Assembly: GCA_937894565.1 (NCBI GenBank)
Contig: CALBHK010000356.1
Span: forward strand, 1-7,834
From: an uncultured Chlamydiae bacterium
GTDB lineage: Bacteria > Chlamydiota > Chlamydiia > Chlamydiales > CALBHK01
Reading direction: 5' to 3'
Length of the DNA stretch: 7,834 nt
The notes below the pieces were generated by a model. It saw only the letters and a program-made list of their open reading frames with translations. It ran no database searches and was not told where the DNA came from. This document shows positions 1 through 5,147 of the stretch, one piece after another (positions within the stretch are counted from its first letter, which is position 1; every line of letters begins with the position of its first letter). Position numbers and translations under genes: made by a program.

Positions 1-31
1 GTATCTCAGATAGAAGAGTTTTCTCTGACAT
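1..31 (-). CDS. start of an unidentified gene (partial, runs off the left edge)
   Basis: An ATG at 31-29 on the minus strand opens a frame of ten codons (MSEKTLLSEI) that is still open at base 1. It lies 28 bases after the helicase stop, and a purine-rich AGGGAAA stretch sits about 11 bases upstream of the ATG. Position and direction fit the next gene of the same operon. Too little is visible to name it, and a chance open stretch of this length is possible. Confidence 0.45.
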   Translation of the reverse strand, partial: MSEKTLLSEI

Positions 32-59
32 GTGTATCACTTTCCCTGTGGTTTTGTTT

Positions 60-1457
60 TTATTTACCGAACAGTTTTTTCTGCTGTCGAGCTTTCATTA
101 TCGTAGCCACCCAAAAGTGCGGTCGCTTGTAACCTCGCTCAATTGCAAGTTTCAATAATTCATCTTTGGATCTTGCACGTTGCTTGTCAATATCCTTGCC
201 ACGTGATTTTAATTTCGTTTTATCTAGTTCTTTCAGCTCATCATCTGAGCCTAGGGATTGTAGATCGATCGGTTCGCGACTACTAGCGAAGGTGTGTTCG
301 CAGATCGGGCACTGCTTGGTCGTGACACGTAAAGCCGCAAAACACATCGGGCAGGTTTTAACTGATAACTCGTTTGCACGTGATTTCTTAACCATTCCAT
401 CAAGCGTCCACTGGCGTTCCTCATCAGGTAAGCCGTGGAGTTTAAAGATGTTCACGTGATCTAAAAATACGACATCAGTTTTACCAGGATAAGGTCTTAG
501 TCCTCTCCCCATCATTTGCAGTGCAAGCGATGTTGATTTCGTTGGTCTGAGTAGAGTTACGATTTCAATATCGGGACAGTCAAAACCAGTCGTGAGTAGA
601 TCGACCGATGTTAAGACTTGCGTGCGTCCTGATTTAAAATTACTGATAATTAAATCGCGTTCTTCTTTTGGAGTAGTGCCATCGACGTGCTCGCAATTAA
701 TTCCTGCAGCTAGAAATTCATCTTTGATGTGCTGACTGTGGGCCACGTTCACACAGAACACGATATTTTTTTTGCCAAGAAATTTGGTTTTATATTCACG
801 AATCGCAGAGCCGATGAATTTTTTTTCGTTCACGACAGACATCACATCATCAGTTTTGTATTCACCCATGCGTGTACGAAATTGTGACGTGTCGATTTCT
901 TGTGGTGCAAATGCGCGGTATTCAGCTAAAAATCCCTGGTTAATGAGGTCGCGAACCGATGGACCTGTTACGATGGCGGTCGCAAAATCACGGAAACCCT
1001 CGCCAGATAAACGTGTTGGCGTTGCGGTTAGAAGAACATGAAACGATGAGCGCGCGAAATTGTAAACATCGGACCAGGTTTTTGCTACGATCGAATGAGC
1101 CTCATCCCAGAAAATTAATTTAGGTGGCGTGAGTGACGTATACCTGCGAAATAAAGTTTGAATTGAACAGACAAACACCGTGGCTGAACCATTATATGGT
1201 CGTCCGGCAGCAATGAAAGAATGTTCGACATTTATTTTATCAAGCGCGCGTGATGTTTGTTCGATGAGTTCTGATCGATTACAGATAAACCAGATCGATG
1301 AACCCTTGTTGTCGGCAAGCCTGATCATCTCGGCAGCGATGGCGGTCTTACCTGCGCCGGTGTTGGCTTGTAAGAGTATGGACTTGTGTCCTTTTAAAAA
1401 TAAATTTCTGATCTGCTCGATAGCAGCGACTTGATAATCCCTAAGCTTAATCATCAT
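60..1457 (-). CDS. SF2 DEAD/DEAH-box helicase with C-terminal zinc ribbon
   Basis: This is a 465-aa ATP-dependent nucleic acid helicase or translocase of superfamily 2, close to the phage/COG1061-type DEAD/DEAH group. Motifs seen in order are: Q-motif-like LRDYQ (5-9), Walker A NTGAGKT (32-38), Walker B DEAH (118-121), TAT of motif III (144-146), a motif IV-like strand NIVFC (231-235), motif V region near 284-292 and motif VI QMMGRGLRP (314-322). Four cysteines (369, 372, 383, 386) in two CxxC pairs form a probable zinc ribbon, followed by a Lys/Arg/Asp/Glu-rich linker and a basic C-terminal tail containing GYKRPHFW. Both helicase lobes are intact. It starts 36 bases after the preceding stop, in the same frame, with no clear Shine-Dalgarno; two consecutive ATGs (1457, 1454) are possible starts. 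In a phage early region it probably unwinds or remodels replication or recombination intermediates, perhaps with RecT. The fold call is very secure; substrate and polarity are unknown. Confidence 0.95.
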   Translation of the reverse strand: MMIKLRDYQVAAIEQIRNLFLKGHKSILLQANTGAGKTAIAAEMIRLADNKGSSIWFICNRSELIEQTSRALDKINVEHSFIAAGRPYNGSATVFVCSIQTLFRRYTSLTPPKLIFWDEAHSIVAKTWSDVYNFARSSFHVLLTATPTRLSGEGFRDFATAIVTGPSVRDLINQGFLAEYRAFAPQEIDTSQFRTRMGEYKTDDVMSVVNEKKFIGSAIREYKTKFLGKKNIVFCVNVAHSQHIKDEFLAAGINCEHVDGTTPKEERDLIISNFKSGRTQVLTSVDLLTTGFDCPDIEIVTLLRPTKSTSLALQMMGRGLRPYPGKTDVVFLDHVNIFKLHGLPDEERQWTLDGMVKKSRANELSVKTCPMCFAALRVTTKQCPICEHTFASSREPIDLQSLGSDDELKELDKTKLKSRGKDIDKQRARSKDELLKLAIERGYKRPHFWVATIMKARQQKKLFGK

Positions 1458-1493
1458 AACATGATCAGCGATCGGAATTATCGTGTCACGAAA

Positions 1494-1703
1494 TTACTGG
1501 TCGAGTGACGCGGCCACTTCTGTTGATAAGTCTGTGGATTGTCCGACGTACGGTGGTTTAATCGTGATCGCGTTTTGCATATCTAATTTAGTTTCCATCG
1601 CGATTATTTTTTCAAGCAGCTCAAGAGCGTACTCGCGTTTCATCATGTCTGGATTTGCAATTATAGTCGCACGTAAATATTTTTTTAGTTCCTCGATGAT
1701 CAT
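1494..1703 (-). CDS. 69-aa hypothetical protein
   Basis: I do not recognise this protein. It has an amphipathic, probably helical first 45 residues (Leu/Ile with Glu/Lys) and a polar Ser/Thr-rich tail. There is no membrane segment and no Cys pair. The start is well supported: AAAAGGTGA (1716-1708) lies seven bases before the ATG. It sits between the HNH gene (20-base gap) and the helicase, whose frame follows its TAA after 36 bases. Translation of the helicase may therefore depend on this gene, since the helicase lacks its own obvious ribosome site. The adjacency suggests, but does not show, a helicase accessory role. Confidence 0.75.
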   Translation of the reverse strand: MIIEELKKYLRATIIANPDMMKREYALELLEKIIAMETKLDMQNAITIKPPYVGQSTDLSTEVAASLDQ

Positions 1704-1723
1704 GGATTCACCTTTTGTTAAAT

Positions 1724-2242
1724 TTAGTCAACAGTCCAAGACTTGTTATTAATAATGTAGCTAACTTGCGATTTAGATATTTTATATTTACGAGAAACGA
1801 ATGTCTGTGTTTTCCCGCCAAAAACTTCTTTTCTAATTTTGTTTGCAATTTCCATGTTTATTTTTGCTGCTGGATTTATTACATCCTTTTGTGACCTTAA
1901 GCCTATTTTATAACTATGTTTTAAATTATGTGATCCAGTACAAATCTCTAAATTTTTTAAATTATTATTACACTTATTTCCATCAATGTGGTTTACCTGT
2001 AGGCCATCTTGCATTATTTCAAAACCAATAGCCACAAGGTTGTGGACTTTTTTCGTGCGCGATTTTTTCTCAAAACTAATATTTACCGATGGATAACCGT
2101 TAGATTTGGATGGTTTTAAAATTCTTTTTTTACCATGCTTTAAAGACATAACTCTGCCAAAATTTGAAACAGCGTACTCACCATTATAAATTTCTAACGG
2201 TTTCCAGATTTCTTTTTCATATTCTGTGTCTATTGTATTCAC
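1724..2242 (-). CDS. NUMOD4-HNH endonuclease with C-terminal HTH (homing-type)
   Basis: The product is a 172-aa homing-type endonuclease. Residues 10-55 have the NUMOD4 pattern (EIWKPLEIYNGEYAVSNFGRV). Residues 67-109 carry an HNH_3-type core: H67, VNHIDGN (83-89), NLKNLE (95-100) and a terminal NLKH. Residues about 146-168 look like a helix-turn-helix that would contact the target DNA. Such proteins nick or cut DNA at a homing site. I chose the GTG at 2242 because AAGG (2251-2248) lies five bases upstream and the NUMOD4 domain begins right after it. A TTG at 2296 would add 18 residues unlike the family. The gene is markedly AT-rich (about 18-40% GC in the lines I counted by hand), unlike the GC-richer stretch just upstream, which fits independent acquisition. 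It is intact and free-standing, with no split exon visible on either side. Confidence 0.9.
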   Translation of the reverse strand: MNTIDTEYEKEIWKPLEIYNGEYAVSNFGRVMSLKHGKKRILKPSKSNGYPSVNISFEKKSRTKKVHNLVAIGFEIMQDGLQVNHIDGNKCNNNLKNLEICTGSHNLKHSYKIGLRSQKDVINPAAKINMEIANKIRKEVFGGKTQTFVSRKYKISKSQVSYIINNKSWTVD

Positions 2243-2247
2243 TTTAA

Positions 2248-2251
2248 CCTT
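2248..2251 (-). promoter_or_regulatory. Shine-Dalgarno AAGG deciding the GTG start of the HNH gene
   Basis: AAGG is followed by TTAAA and then GTG at 2242-2240. The spacing of five bases is normal. The upstream TTG at 2296 has no comparable site, so the GTG start is preferred. Confidence 0.6.
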
Positions 2252-2388
2252 ATAAAATAAAAAACTAGCGCGGCACCCTTCATGAGCTAACAGCAACGCA
2301 CCTCAATCCCCTTACCGCGCATACAAAACGCCAATGTAACACTCCGCTTTCGCAGTATCCGAGCCATTACGCTCAACCCCCACTGACG
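2251..2388 (-). other. GC-richer intergenic island with foldback and terminator-like end
   Basis: This 138-base stretch separates the coiled-coil protein gene from the HNH gene. About 2281-2390 is near 50% GC by hand count, against roughly 30% in the HNH gene. It can fold: GCGCGG (2268-2273) pairs with CCGCGC (2315-2320), and inside that TGAG (2283-2286) pairs with CTCA (2302-2305). On the minus strand the outer stem is followed directly by TAGTTTTTTATTTT, which resembles an intrinsic terminator with an unusually long loop. It also holds a 26-codon frame (2287-2367). It could be a structured RNA, a terminator, or the remnant of a gene displaced by the HNH gene. The sequence alone does not decide. 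Confidence 0.4.
2287..2367 (-). CDS. possible 26-aa basic Cys-containing peptide
   Basis: An ATG frame of 26 codons starts RILRKRS after Met-Ala and ends with Arg-Cys-Cys. It follows the upstream gene's TAA in the same frame, 21 bases on. A run of five G (2381-2377) nine bases before the ATG is a weak ribosome site. A second frame of the same stretch is also open for about 22 codons from a GTG (2382), so coding in either frame is uncertain. No function can be given. Confidence 0.2.
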   Translation of the reverse strand: MARILRKRSVTLAFCMRGKGIEVRCC

Positions 2389-2862
2389 TTATTTACTTAC
2401 CTCTTTCAATTTCTTTTTAATATCGTTAGCCAGCTCAACATTAATCGTGTTCGTATGAACATGTTTGTGGAGCGGTCTTAACTTACTAATCAATTCACGC
2501 TGATCAATCAACTGTTCTTTTAATTTAGAACAGTGATCGAGCAGGTTGTCGAGTTCGTTATTAACCTCGGTGTTGATTTCCTTGTATTCAAGATCACGCT
2601 TATCAGCAACGCCAGTGTAACAAACTAAATCGGCCTGAATTTTTTCAATCCTGGCGTTTGCGTTTCCGACGGTTTGAATGTTTGATAATATAAGCGCCTC
2701 AAGTTGTTTGATTTTATTGTCAGTTTTGCTGACGTGATGACTAAGATCCTCAGTTAACTGTGCTGATTTTTTCCCTGTCGTGTACGTGAGAATTAGATAA
2801 CATGAAATAACCCCAGTCAGCCACAACAGTACAGGTATTAAATAGTCCATAAACTTTTTCAT
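2389..2862 (-). CDS. N-terminally membrane-anchored coiled-coil protein
   Basis: The product has 157 aa: a short basic N-terminus (MKKF), one hydrophobic segment at about residues 7-27, then a long polar helical region with heptad-like spacing (about 33-135) and a Lys-rich end. This topology (one N-terminal anchor, rest outside the membrane or in the cytoplasm) matches inner-membrane spanins (Rz-like) in length and layout. However, no holin, endolysin or embedded outer-membrane spanin is visible here, so that role is only a possibility. The ATG at 2862 has GAGGGG (2870-2865) very close upstream; Met5 (2850) is an alternative start. A hairpin lies just upstream at 2881-2900. A His-rich PLHKHVH stretch near residues 129-135 resembles one in the gene at 3542-3856. 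Confidence 0.75.
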   Translation of the reverse strand: MKKFMDYLIPVLLWLTGVISCYLILTYTTGKKSAQLTEDLSHHVSKTDNKIKQLEALILSNIQTVGNANARIEKIQADLVCYTGVADKRDLEYKEINTEVNNELDNLLDHCSKLKEQLIDQRELISKLRPLHKHVHTNTINVELANDIKKKLKEVSK

Positions 2863-2880
2863 ATCCCCTCTTAAAACCGA

Positions 2881-2900
2881 GCGCCTGATTAGCCAGGCGC
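2881..2900 (-). terminator. perfect 7-bp hairpin, probable terminator or attenuator
   Basis: GCGCCTG (2881-2887) and CAGGCGC (2894-2900) form a perfect stem with a six-base loop, just after the stop of the 19-aa gene. On the minus strand the stem is followed by TCGGTTTT, so the T-run is short and begins four bases late. On the plus strand a T-rich run follows at a similar distance. This could be a weak or bidirectional terminator, or a processing or stability element within one transcript. Confidence 0.5.
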
Positions 2901-2907
2901 CAGTAAT

Positions 2908-2967
2908 TTATTTTTTCTTTGGTGCTGGTTTAGGTTTTGCCTTAGCCATTGGTTTCTTTTTTGCCAT
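2908..2967 (-). CDS. 19-aa Lys/Pro/Ala-rich basic peptide
   Basis: This complete tiny gene encodes MAKKKPMAKAKPKPAPKKK. Nine or more of its 19 residues are Lys, and it has no acidic residue. Its reality rests mainly on the ribosome site: GGAGGA (2976-2971) with AAC before the ATG is among the strongest in the window. It sits between two longer genes, 23 bases after the upstream stop, and is followed within eight bases by a perfect hairpin. A peptide this basic would bind nucleic acid or membranes, but that is inference. It could also be a leader peptide whose translation affects the hairpin behind it. Confidence 0.65.
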   Translation of the reverse strand: MAKKKPMAKAKPKPAPKKK

Positions 2968-2970
2968 GTT

Positions 2971-2976
2971 TCCTCC
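2971..2976 (-). promoter_or_regulatory. strong Shine-Dalgarno GGAGGA before the 19-aa gene
   Basis: GGAGGA, then AAC, then ATG at 2967. It is the main evidence that the 19-codon frame is translated, because the peptide is too short to judge from coding statistics. Confidence 0.7.
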
Positions 2977-2990
2977 GTTGTTAAATTAGA

Positions 2991-3545
2991 TTAATCTGTT
3001 GACGTGGTGTCAAGTTTTAGTTTGTGCTTGGATAACAAATCATCGGCGCCTTGTAAGTGACACTCGCATTCGTATTCATCAAGCTTGTCGTTTATAAAAA
3101 GACAGTCATCTGTATGTCCGCACTCAACTGTGAAGCGAACATAGTTAACAAGCTCCTGCACTTGCTTTTTTGATTCTGCGAGCCTATCGTAAGCCTGTTT
3201 TTCACAAAACTCTGCGGTCTCTTTGCTGTTTATATAAGACTGCATTTCACATCTTAGGCGATAATTTTCTTCTTTGAGCTTATCGATATAAGAACCGCGC
3301 TCGTCATAAACTTTTTTAACTTTTAATAATTTACTTGCCTCTAAAAGCATGTCGGCAGATTTTTCTATTTCAATTTTTAGCCGTTCATTTTCTTCTTTAA
3401 GCCTGTTTATTTCAGCCTCTACCCAGTCGGCAGAGATAACGTGAATAAAATCATTGTGACATTCAACTTGTTCATGCGGTTTTATGTGTCTAATGCTGTT
3501 TTTTCCGTCGTGAATCCAAAATTCTCTTTTCTCAGGCGCTTTCAT
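2991..3545 (-). CDS. 184-aa coiled-coil hypothetical protein with C-terminal Cys/His cluster
   Basis: I do not recognise a named family. Residues 1-40 form a compact N-terminal part (REFWIHDGKN...). Residues about 41-135 are strongly coiled-coil, including the zipper-like INRLKEENERL and the similar IDKLKEENYRL. The C-terminus holds C142, H144, C148, C160, C162 and H163, a plausible metal site. There is no membrane segment, so it is probably cytosolic and oligomeric. It starts with an ATGA overlap (3545-3542) with the preceding gene, so translation is probably coupled; AAAGGA lies about 11 bases upstream. The two related LKEEN repeats may reflect internal duplication or just coiled-coil bias. 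Confidence 0.8.
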   Translation of the reverse strand: MKAPEKREFWIHDGKNSIRHIKPHEQVECHNDFIHVISADWVEAEINRLKEENERLKIEIEKSADMLLEASKLLKVKKVYDERGSYIDKLKEENYRLRCEMQSYINSKETAEFCEKQAYDRLAESKKQVQELVNYVRFTVECGHTDDCLFINDKLDEYECECHLQGADDLLSKHKLKLDTTSTD

Positions 3546-3856
3546 TTAACCGCTTTTCCTTTACCAAGATGCCGAGTGTGTTTGTGTAGCGGTTTTAAAG
3601 ACGTGCTTACTTTGAGTATTTTACCTTTTCCTTTGCTTTTGCCTTTTCGCATTTTAAATTTTAATCGCTGCTTGAATCGTCTTCGGTGCTGTTTAACTCT
3701 TGCCATAGCTACCCCGTTAATTCCTTTTTCTGAATAAATATTTACAAAATGCTCTAGACCACAATCGCAACATTTAAAAATGAATATCTCGTTGTTCTTT
3801 ACTGTGAAGCCTTCGTAGTCTTTTAGTTTGATTTTCTCTTTGTAGGGCTTGGTCAT
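3542..3856 (-). CDS. 104-aa Cys-cluster protein with very basic C-terminal half
   Basis: The first half carries FKCCDCGLEH (28-36; Cys 29, 30, 32), a pattern I associate with small phage proteins of unknown function annotated as zinc-ribbon-like. Only one knuckle is visible, so metal binding is not assured. From residue 53 on the chain is extremely basic (RVKQHRRRFKQR, then Lys/Gly alternation at 71-80), ending with a His-rich PLHKHTRH. Nucleic-acid binding is a reasonable inference. Both ends are four-base ATGA overlaps: the start with the gene at 3853-4266, the stop with the 184-aa gene. The three probably form one translationally coupled set. Confidence 0.8.
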   Translation of the reverse strand: MTKPYKEKIKLKDYEGFTVKNNEIFIFKCCDCGLEHFVNIYSEKGINGVAMARVKQHRRRFKQRLKFKMRKGKSKGKGKILKVSTSLKPLHKHTRHLGKGKAVK

Positions 3857-4266
3857 GCCCAGCCTCTGTGTCGATCTATTGCCAAACTTTCATTATGAAT
3901 TTTGCGAGGCTTAAAAAACTTAAGCGGTCGATTCTTTTTTTCACGCCAAATAACTTTTGCCATGATTGATCTAATGTCTTTGTGCTTGTGATTTTTGTGA
4001 AACTGGTATGACCAATCACCCCAGGCTTCAAATAGTTCGCCAAAACAAAGACAATCGTGAGTAATAAAGTCCCTAAAATATCGGCACGCTTCTTCGCAAT
4101 CTAAATGTTGCTTTTTCGTACTTACATCGCCGTCCCATTTTGCATTGACTCGACAATACTTTTCACCGATTAAAATTTTAGTGCCACACTCGCAGCATGA
4201 ATATTCTTTTTTGGCTTTAGGCCAACTGACAGAATAAAAGTCTGGAATTTCGCAGTAATCGCTCAT
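3853..4266 (-). CDS. 137-aa putative zinc-finger protein
   Basis: The N-terminal 65 residues carry SCCECG (23-28), GEKYCRV (34-40), a Trp-Asp-Gly (44-46), then C57 and C61. This spacing (CxxC-like knuckle, GE-Y turn, WDG, second Cys pair) matches small phage proteins with a treble-clef-like zinc site; the exact ligands are inferred. Two more Cys (72, 74) and a Trp/His-rich stretch (80-96) follow, with a basic C-terminus. I chose the ATG at 4266, not the in-frame ATG at 4290. The former gives the same ATGA overlap seen in the neighbouring genes and has GGAG about ten bases upstream, while 4290 has no ribosome site. Function is unknown; DNA or RNA binding is plausible. Confidence 0.82.
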   Translation of the reverse strand: MSDYCEIPDFYSVSWPKAKKEYSCCECGTKILIGEKYCRVNAKWDGDVSTKKQHLDCEEACRYFRDFITHDCLCFGELFEAWGDWSYQFHKNHKHKDIRSIMAKVIWREKKNRPLKFFKPRKIHNESLAIDRHRGWA

Positions 4267-4520
4267 TTCTCTATTTCTCCGTTCCGCCATTTATTCAACT
4301 CAGCAAGGGCCTCATCGGTTTTTTTACTAATCACTGGCTGAATCTGCCAATTGTTCCAGTCGCTAACATGCTTCAACGCCTTTTCCATTATTTCTATAAT
4401 AGCGTTAGCGTCGTTATGTGCGGCGGTGTAGCCAGCTTTGAAATCTATTTTTGAACCAAGTTCTTTCGAGTTAAATTCTCTCGCGGCTTGATTCATTTTC
4501 TCACGTTGTTTTTCGGTCAT
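4263..4520 (-). CDS. 85-aa hypothetical protein
   Basis: This is a soluble, mostly helical protein with no Cys. It begins MTEKQREKMNQAAREF, and a DFKAGYTAAHNDAN stretch (26-39) leads into a helix to about residue 52, then a WNNWQ motif (55-59) and a second helix. The G-x-x-A-A-H-x-D-A pattern recalls small phage proteins of unknown function. The start is secure: GAGG (4531-4528) lies seven bases before the ATG. Its stop overlaps the start of the zinc-finger gene by ATGA. A 69-base gap separates it from the gene upstream and holds only an eight-codon frame. Confidence 0.78.
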   Translation of the reverse strand: MTEKQREKMNQAAREFNSKELGSKIDFKAGYTAAHNDANAIIEIMEKALKHVSDWNNWQIQPVISKKTDEALAELNKWRNGEIEK

Positions 4521-4589
4521 TTTAATTCCTCTAAAACCTTAATCGGATCGTCTTTGTCCTTGCATTTGTTCGTCCTTTGTTTGTTGCTG

Positions 4590-4766
4590 TTAAGCTGTTA
4601 ACTCGTCCGGCATTTTATTGCCGTTCCAAGTTATTAATAAACTTAATTTAAATAATAAGATCGCAACGCCACGATCAAACTGAATGACCAGGCCAAGATG
4701 TAGCGTTTCCTCAAACTGGTAGCCGATTCTGATTGGAAAATTATTCCATAATTTTTTTAGATTCAT
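4590..4766 (-). CDS. 58-aa hypothetical protein with hydrophobic C-terminal segment
   Basis: It starts at the ATG at 4766 (MNLKKLWNNF), fixed by GGAGG (4779-4775) eight bases upstream; the frame could extend to a TTG at 4784 but that codon has no ribosome site of its own. The middle, LHLGLVIQFDRGVAILLF, continues into LSLLITW, giving alternating hydrophobic residues that could be beta strands or a membrane-associated segment at about 34-47. Ends are polar. It overlaps the end of the 45-aa CxxC gene by 26 bases in another frame. I know no function for it. Confidence 0.72.
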   Translation of the reverse strand: MNLKKLWNNFPIRIGYQFEETLHLGLVIQFDRGVAILLFKLSLLITWNGNKMPDELTA

Positions 4767-4878
4767 TAACGTATCCTCCGACAATTAAACATTTACAATG
4801 CACGCACTTTTTAAAAACACTTCTGTTCACGCCGATTGGCTTATGAAAACCAAGCCAGCATAAGATTTTATTTTTCAC
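4741..4878 (-). CDS. 45-aa small Cys protein (CxxC), GTG start
   Basis: The frame starts at a GTG (4878) that overlaps the preceding TGA in a GTGA junction. It encodes a peptide with an N-terminal KILCWLGFHKP followed by CVHCKC (residues 25-30). A short Leu-Cys-x-Leu-Gly-x-His lead plus a later CxxC is the layout of small phage zinc-type proteins such as DUF1660, which is why I believe it is coding. The last 26 bases overlap the 58-aa gene. No strong ribosome site is visible, so it probably relies on coupling to the gene before it. Without it, 4785-4874 would be unexplained. Confidence 0.5.
   Translation of the reverse strand: MKNKILCWLGFHKPIGVNRSVFKKCVHCKCLIVGGYVNESKKIME
4775..4779 (-). promoter_or_regulatory. 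Shine-Dalgarno GGAGG fixing the start at 4766
   Basis: GGAGG followed by ATACGTTA and ATG. It lies inside the end of the overlapping 45-aa gene and makes the ATG at 4766 much better than the TTG at 4784. Confidence 0.65.
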
Positions 4879-5051
4879 AATCTTGCCGCCAATCTTTTAT
4901 TTTTATAAATTCTAATGGTTCCCCATTTAACCAGATCGCCGCAGTCAGCGTCATAAAAACTAACGATGTGTCTCAAGCAGTCTTGCAGCGTTTCGAATTC
5001 ATGCCATGAATCGCCTTTAAATGTTCCGCTTACAATTTTAATCGAGTACAT
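4875..5051 (-). CDS. 58-aa hypothetical protein
   Basis: The complete frame runs from ATG 5051 to TGA 4875. It has an excellent ribosome site, TGAGGTG (5062-5056), and its ATG follows the TAA of the 31-aa gene directly. The product begins MYSIKIVSGTFKGDSWHEF, is predicted alpha/beta and soluble, has two Cys (25, 37) and a basic end. There are no known motifs. The start of the next gene overlaps its stop as GTGA. Unknown function; coding is well supported by signals and junctions. Confidence 0.75.
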   Translation of the reverse strand: MYSIKIVSGTFKGDSWHEFETLQDCLRHIVSFYDADCGDLVKWGTIRIYKNKRLAARL

Positions 5052-5147
5052 TTAACACCTCAATGTCAGGCGAACGAGTAACGCCGCCACTAAAATTAAA
5101 ACAAATAATCCTGATCCTAAGATCAACATCGTCAGCAGCTTATCCAT
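5052..5147 (-). CDS. 31-aa single-transmembrane peptide
   Basis: This complete frame of 31 codons reads almost wholly as one membrane helix (about residues 4-26: LLTMLILGSGLFVLILVAAL) flanked by Asp-Lys at the start and Arg residues plus a terminal Cys at the end. Its start overlaps the end of the 63-aa gene by eight bases, and its stop abuts the next ATG as TAAATG. The ribosome site is weak (GGA about seven to eight bases upstream), so coupling is likely. It would sit in the inner membrane. Holin-like, anti-holin, superinfection-exclusion or small regulatory peptides all have this shape, and none can be preferred. Confidence 0.6.
   Translation of the reverse strand: MDKLLTMLILGSGLFVLILVAALLVRLTLRC
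5056..5062 (-). promoter_or_regulatory. Shine-Dalgarno TGAGGTG inside the 31-aa gene
   Basis: TGAGGTG followed by TTAA and the ATG at 5051. It overlaps the last codons of the 31-aa membrane peptide gene, so both sequences are constrained together. Confidence 0.65.

Noticed and set aside
166..459. Plus-strand frames inside the helicase gene (also near 772-1041 and 1180-1434)
   Set aside because: They are antisense to a certain helicase gene, Ser/Arg-rich as expected of complement frames, and lack ribosome sites and known motifs.
2243..2296. N-terminal extension of the HNH gene to a TTG at 2296
   Set aside because: The extra 18 residues do not look like the family, TTG lacks a ribosome site, and the GTG at 2242 has AAGG at ideal spacing just before the NUMOD4 domain.
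2268..2320. tRNA or tRNA-like gene in the foldback island
   Set aside because: The fold lacks a cloverleaf, a T-loop sequence and a correct length; only two short nested stems are visible.
2389..2862. Inner-membrane spanin (Rz) assignment for the 157-aa coiled-coil protein
   Set aside because: Topology and length fit, but no endolysin, holin or overlapping outer-membrane spanin is present and the gene sits in an early-type operon. Kept as an open possibility only.
4267..4290. Longer start (4290) for the 137-aa zinc-finger gene
   Set aside because: No ribosome site precedes it, and the ATGA overlap at 4266-4263 matches the pattern of the neighbouring genes.
4539..4565. Eight-codon frame (MQGQRRSD) with AAAGGA upstream in the gap before the 85-aa gene
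   Set aside because: It has a fair ribosome site but is too short to support as a gene; it could be chance in a purine-rich leader.
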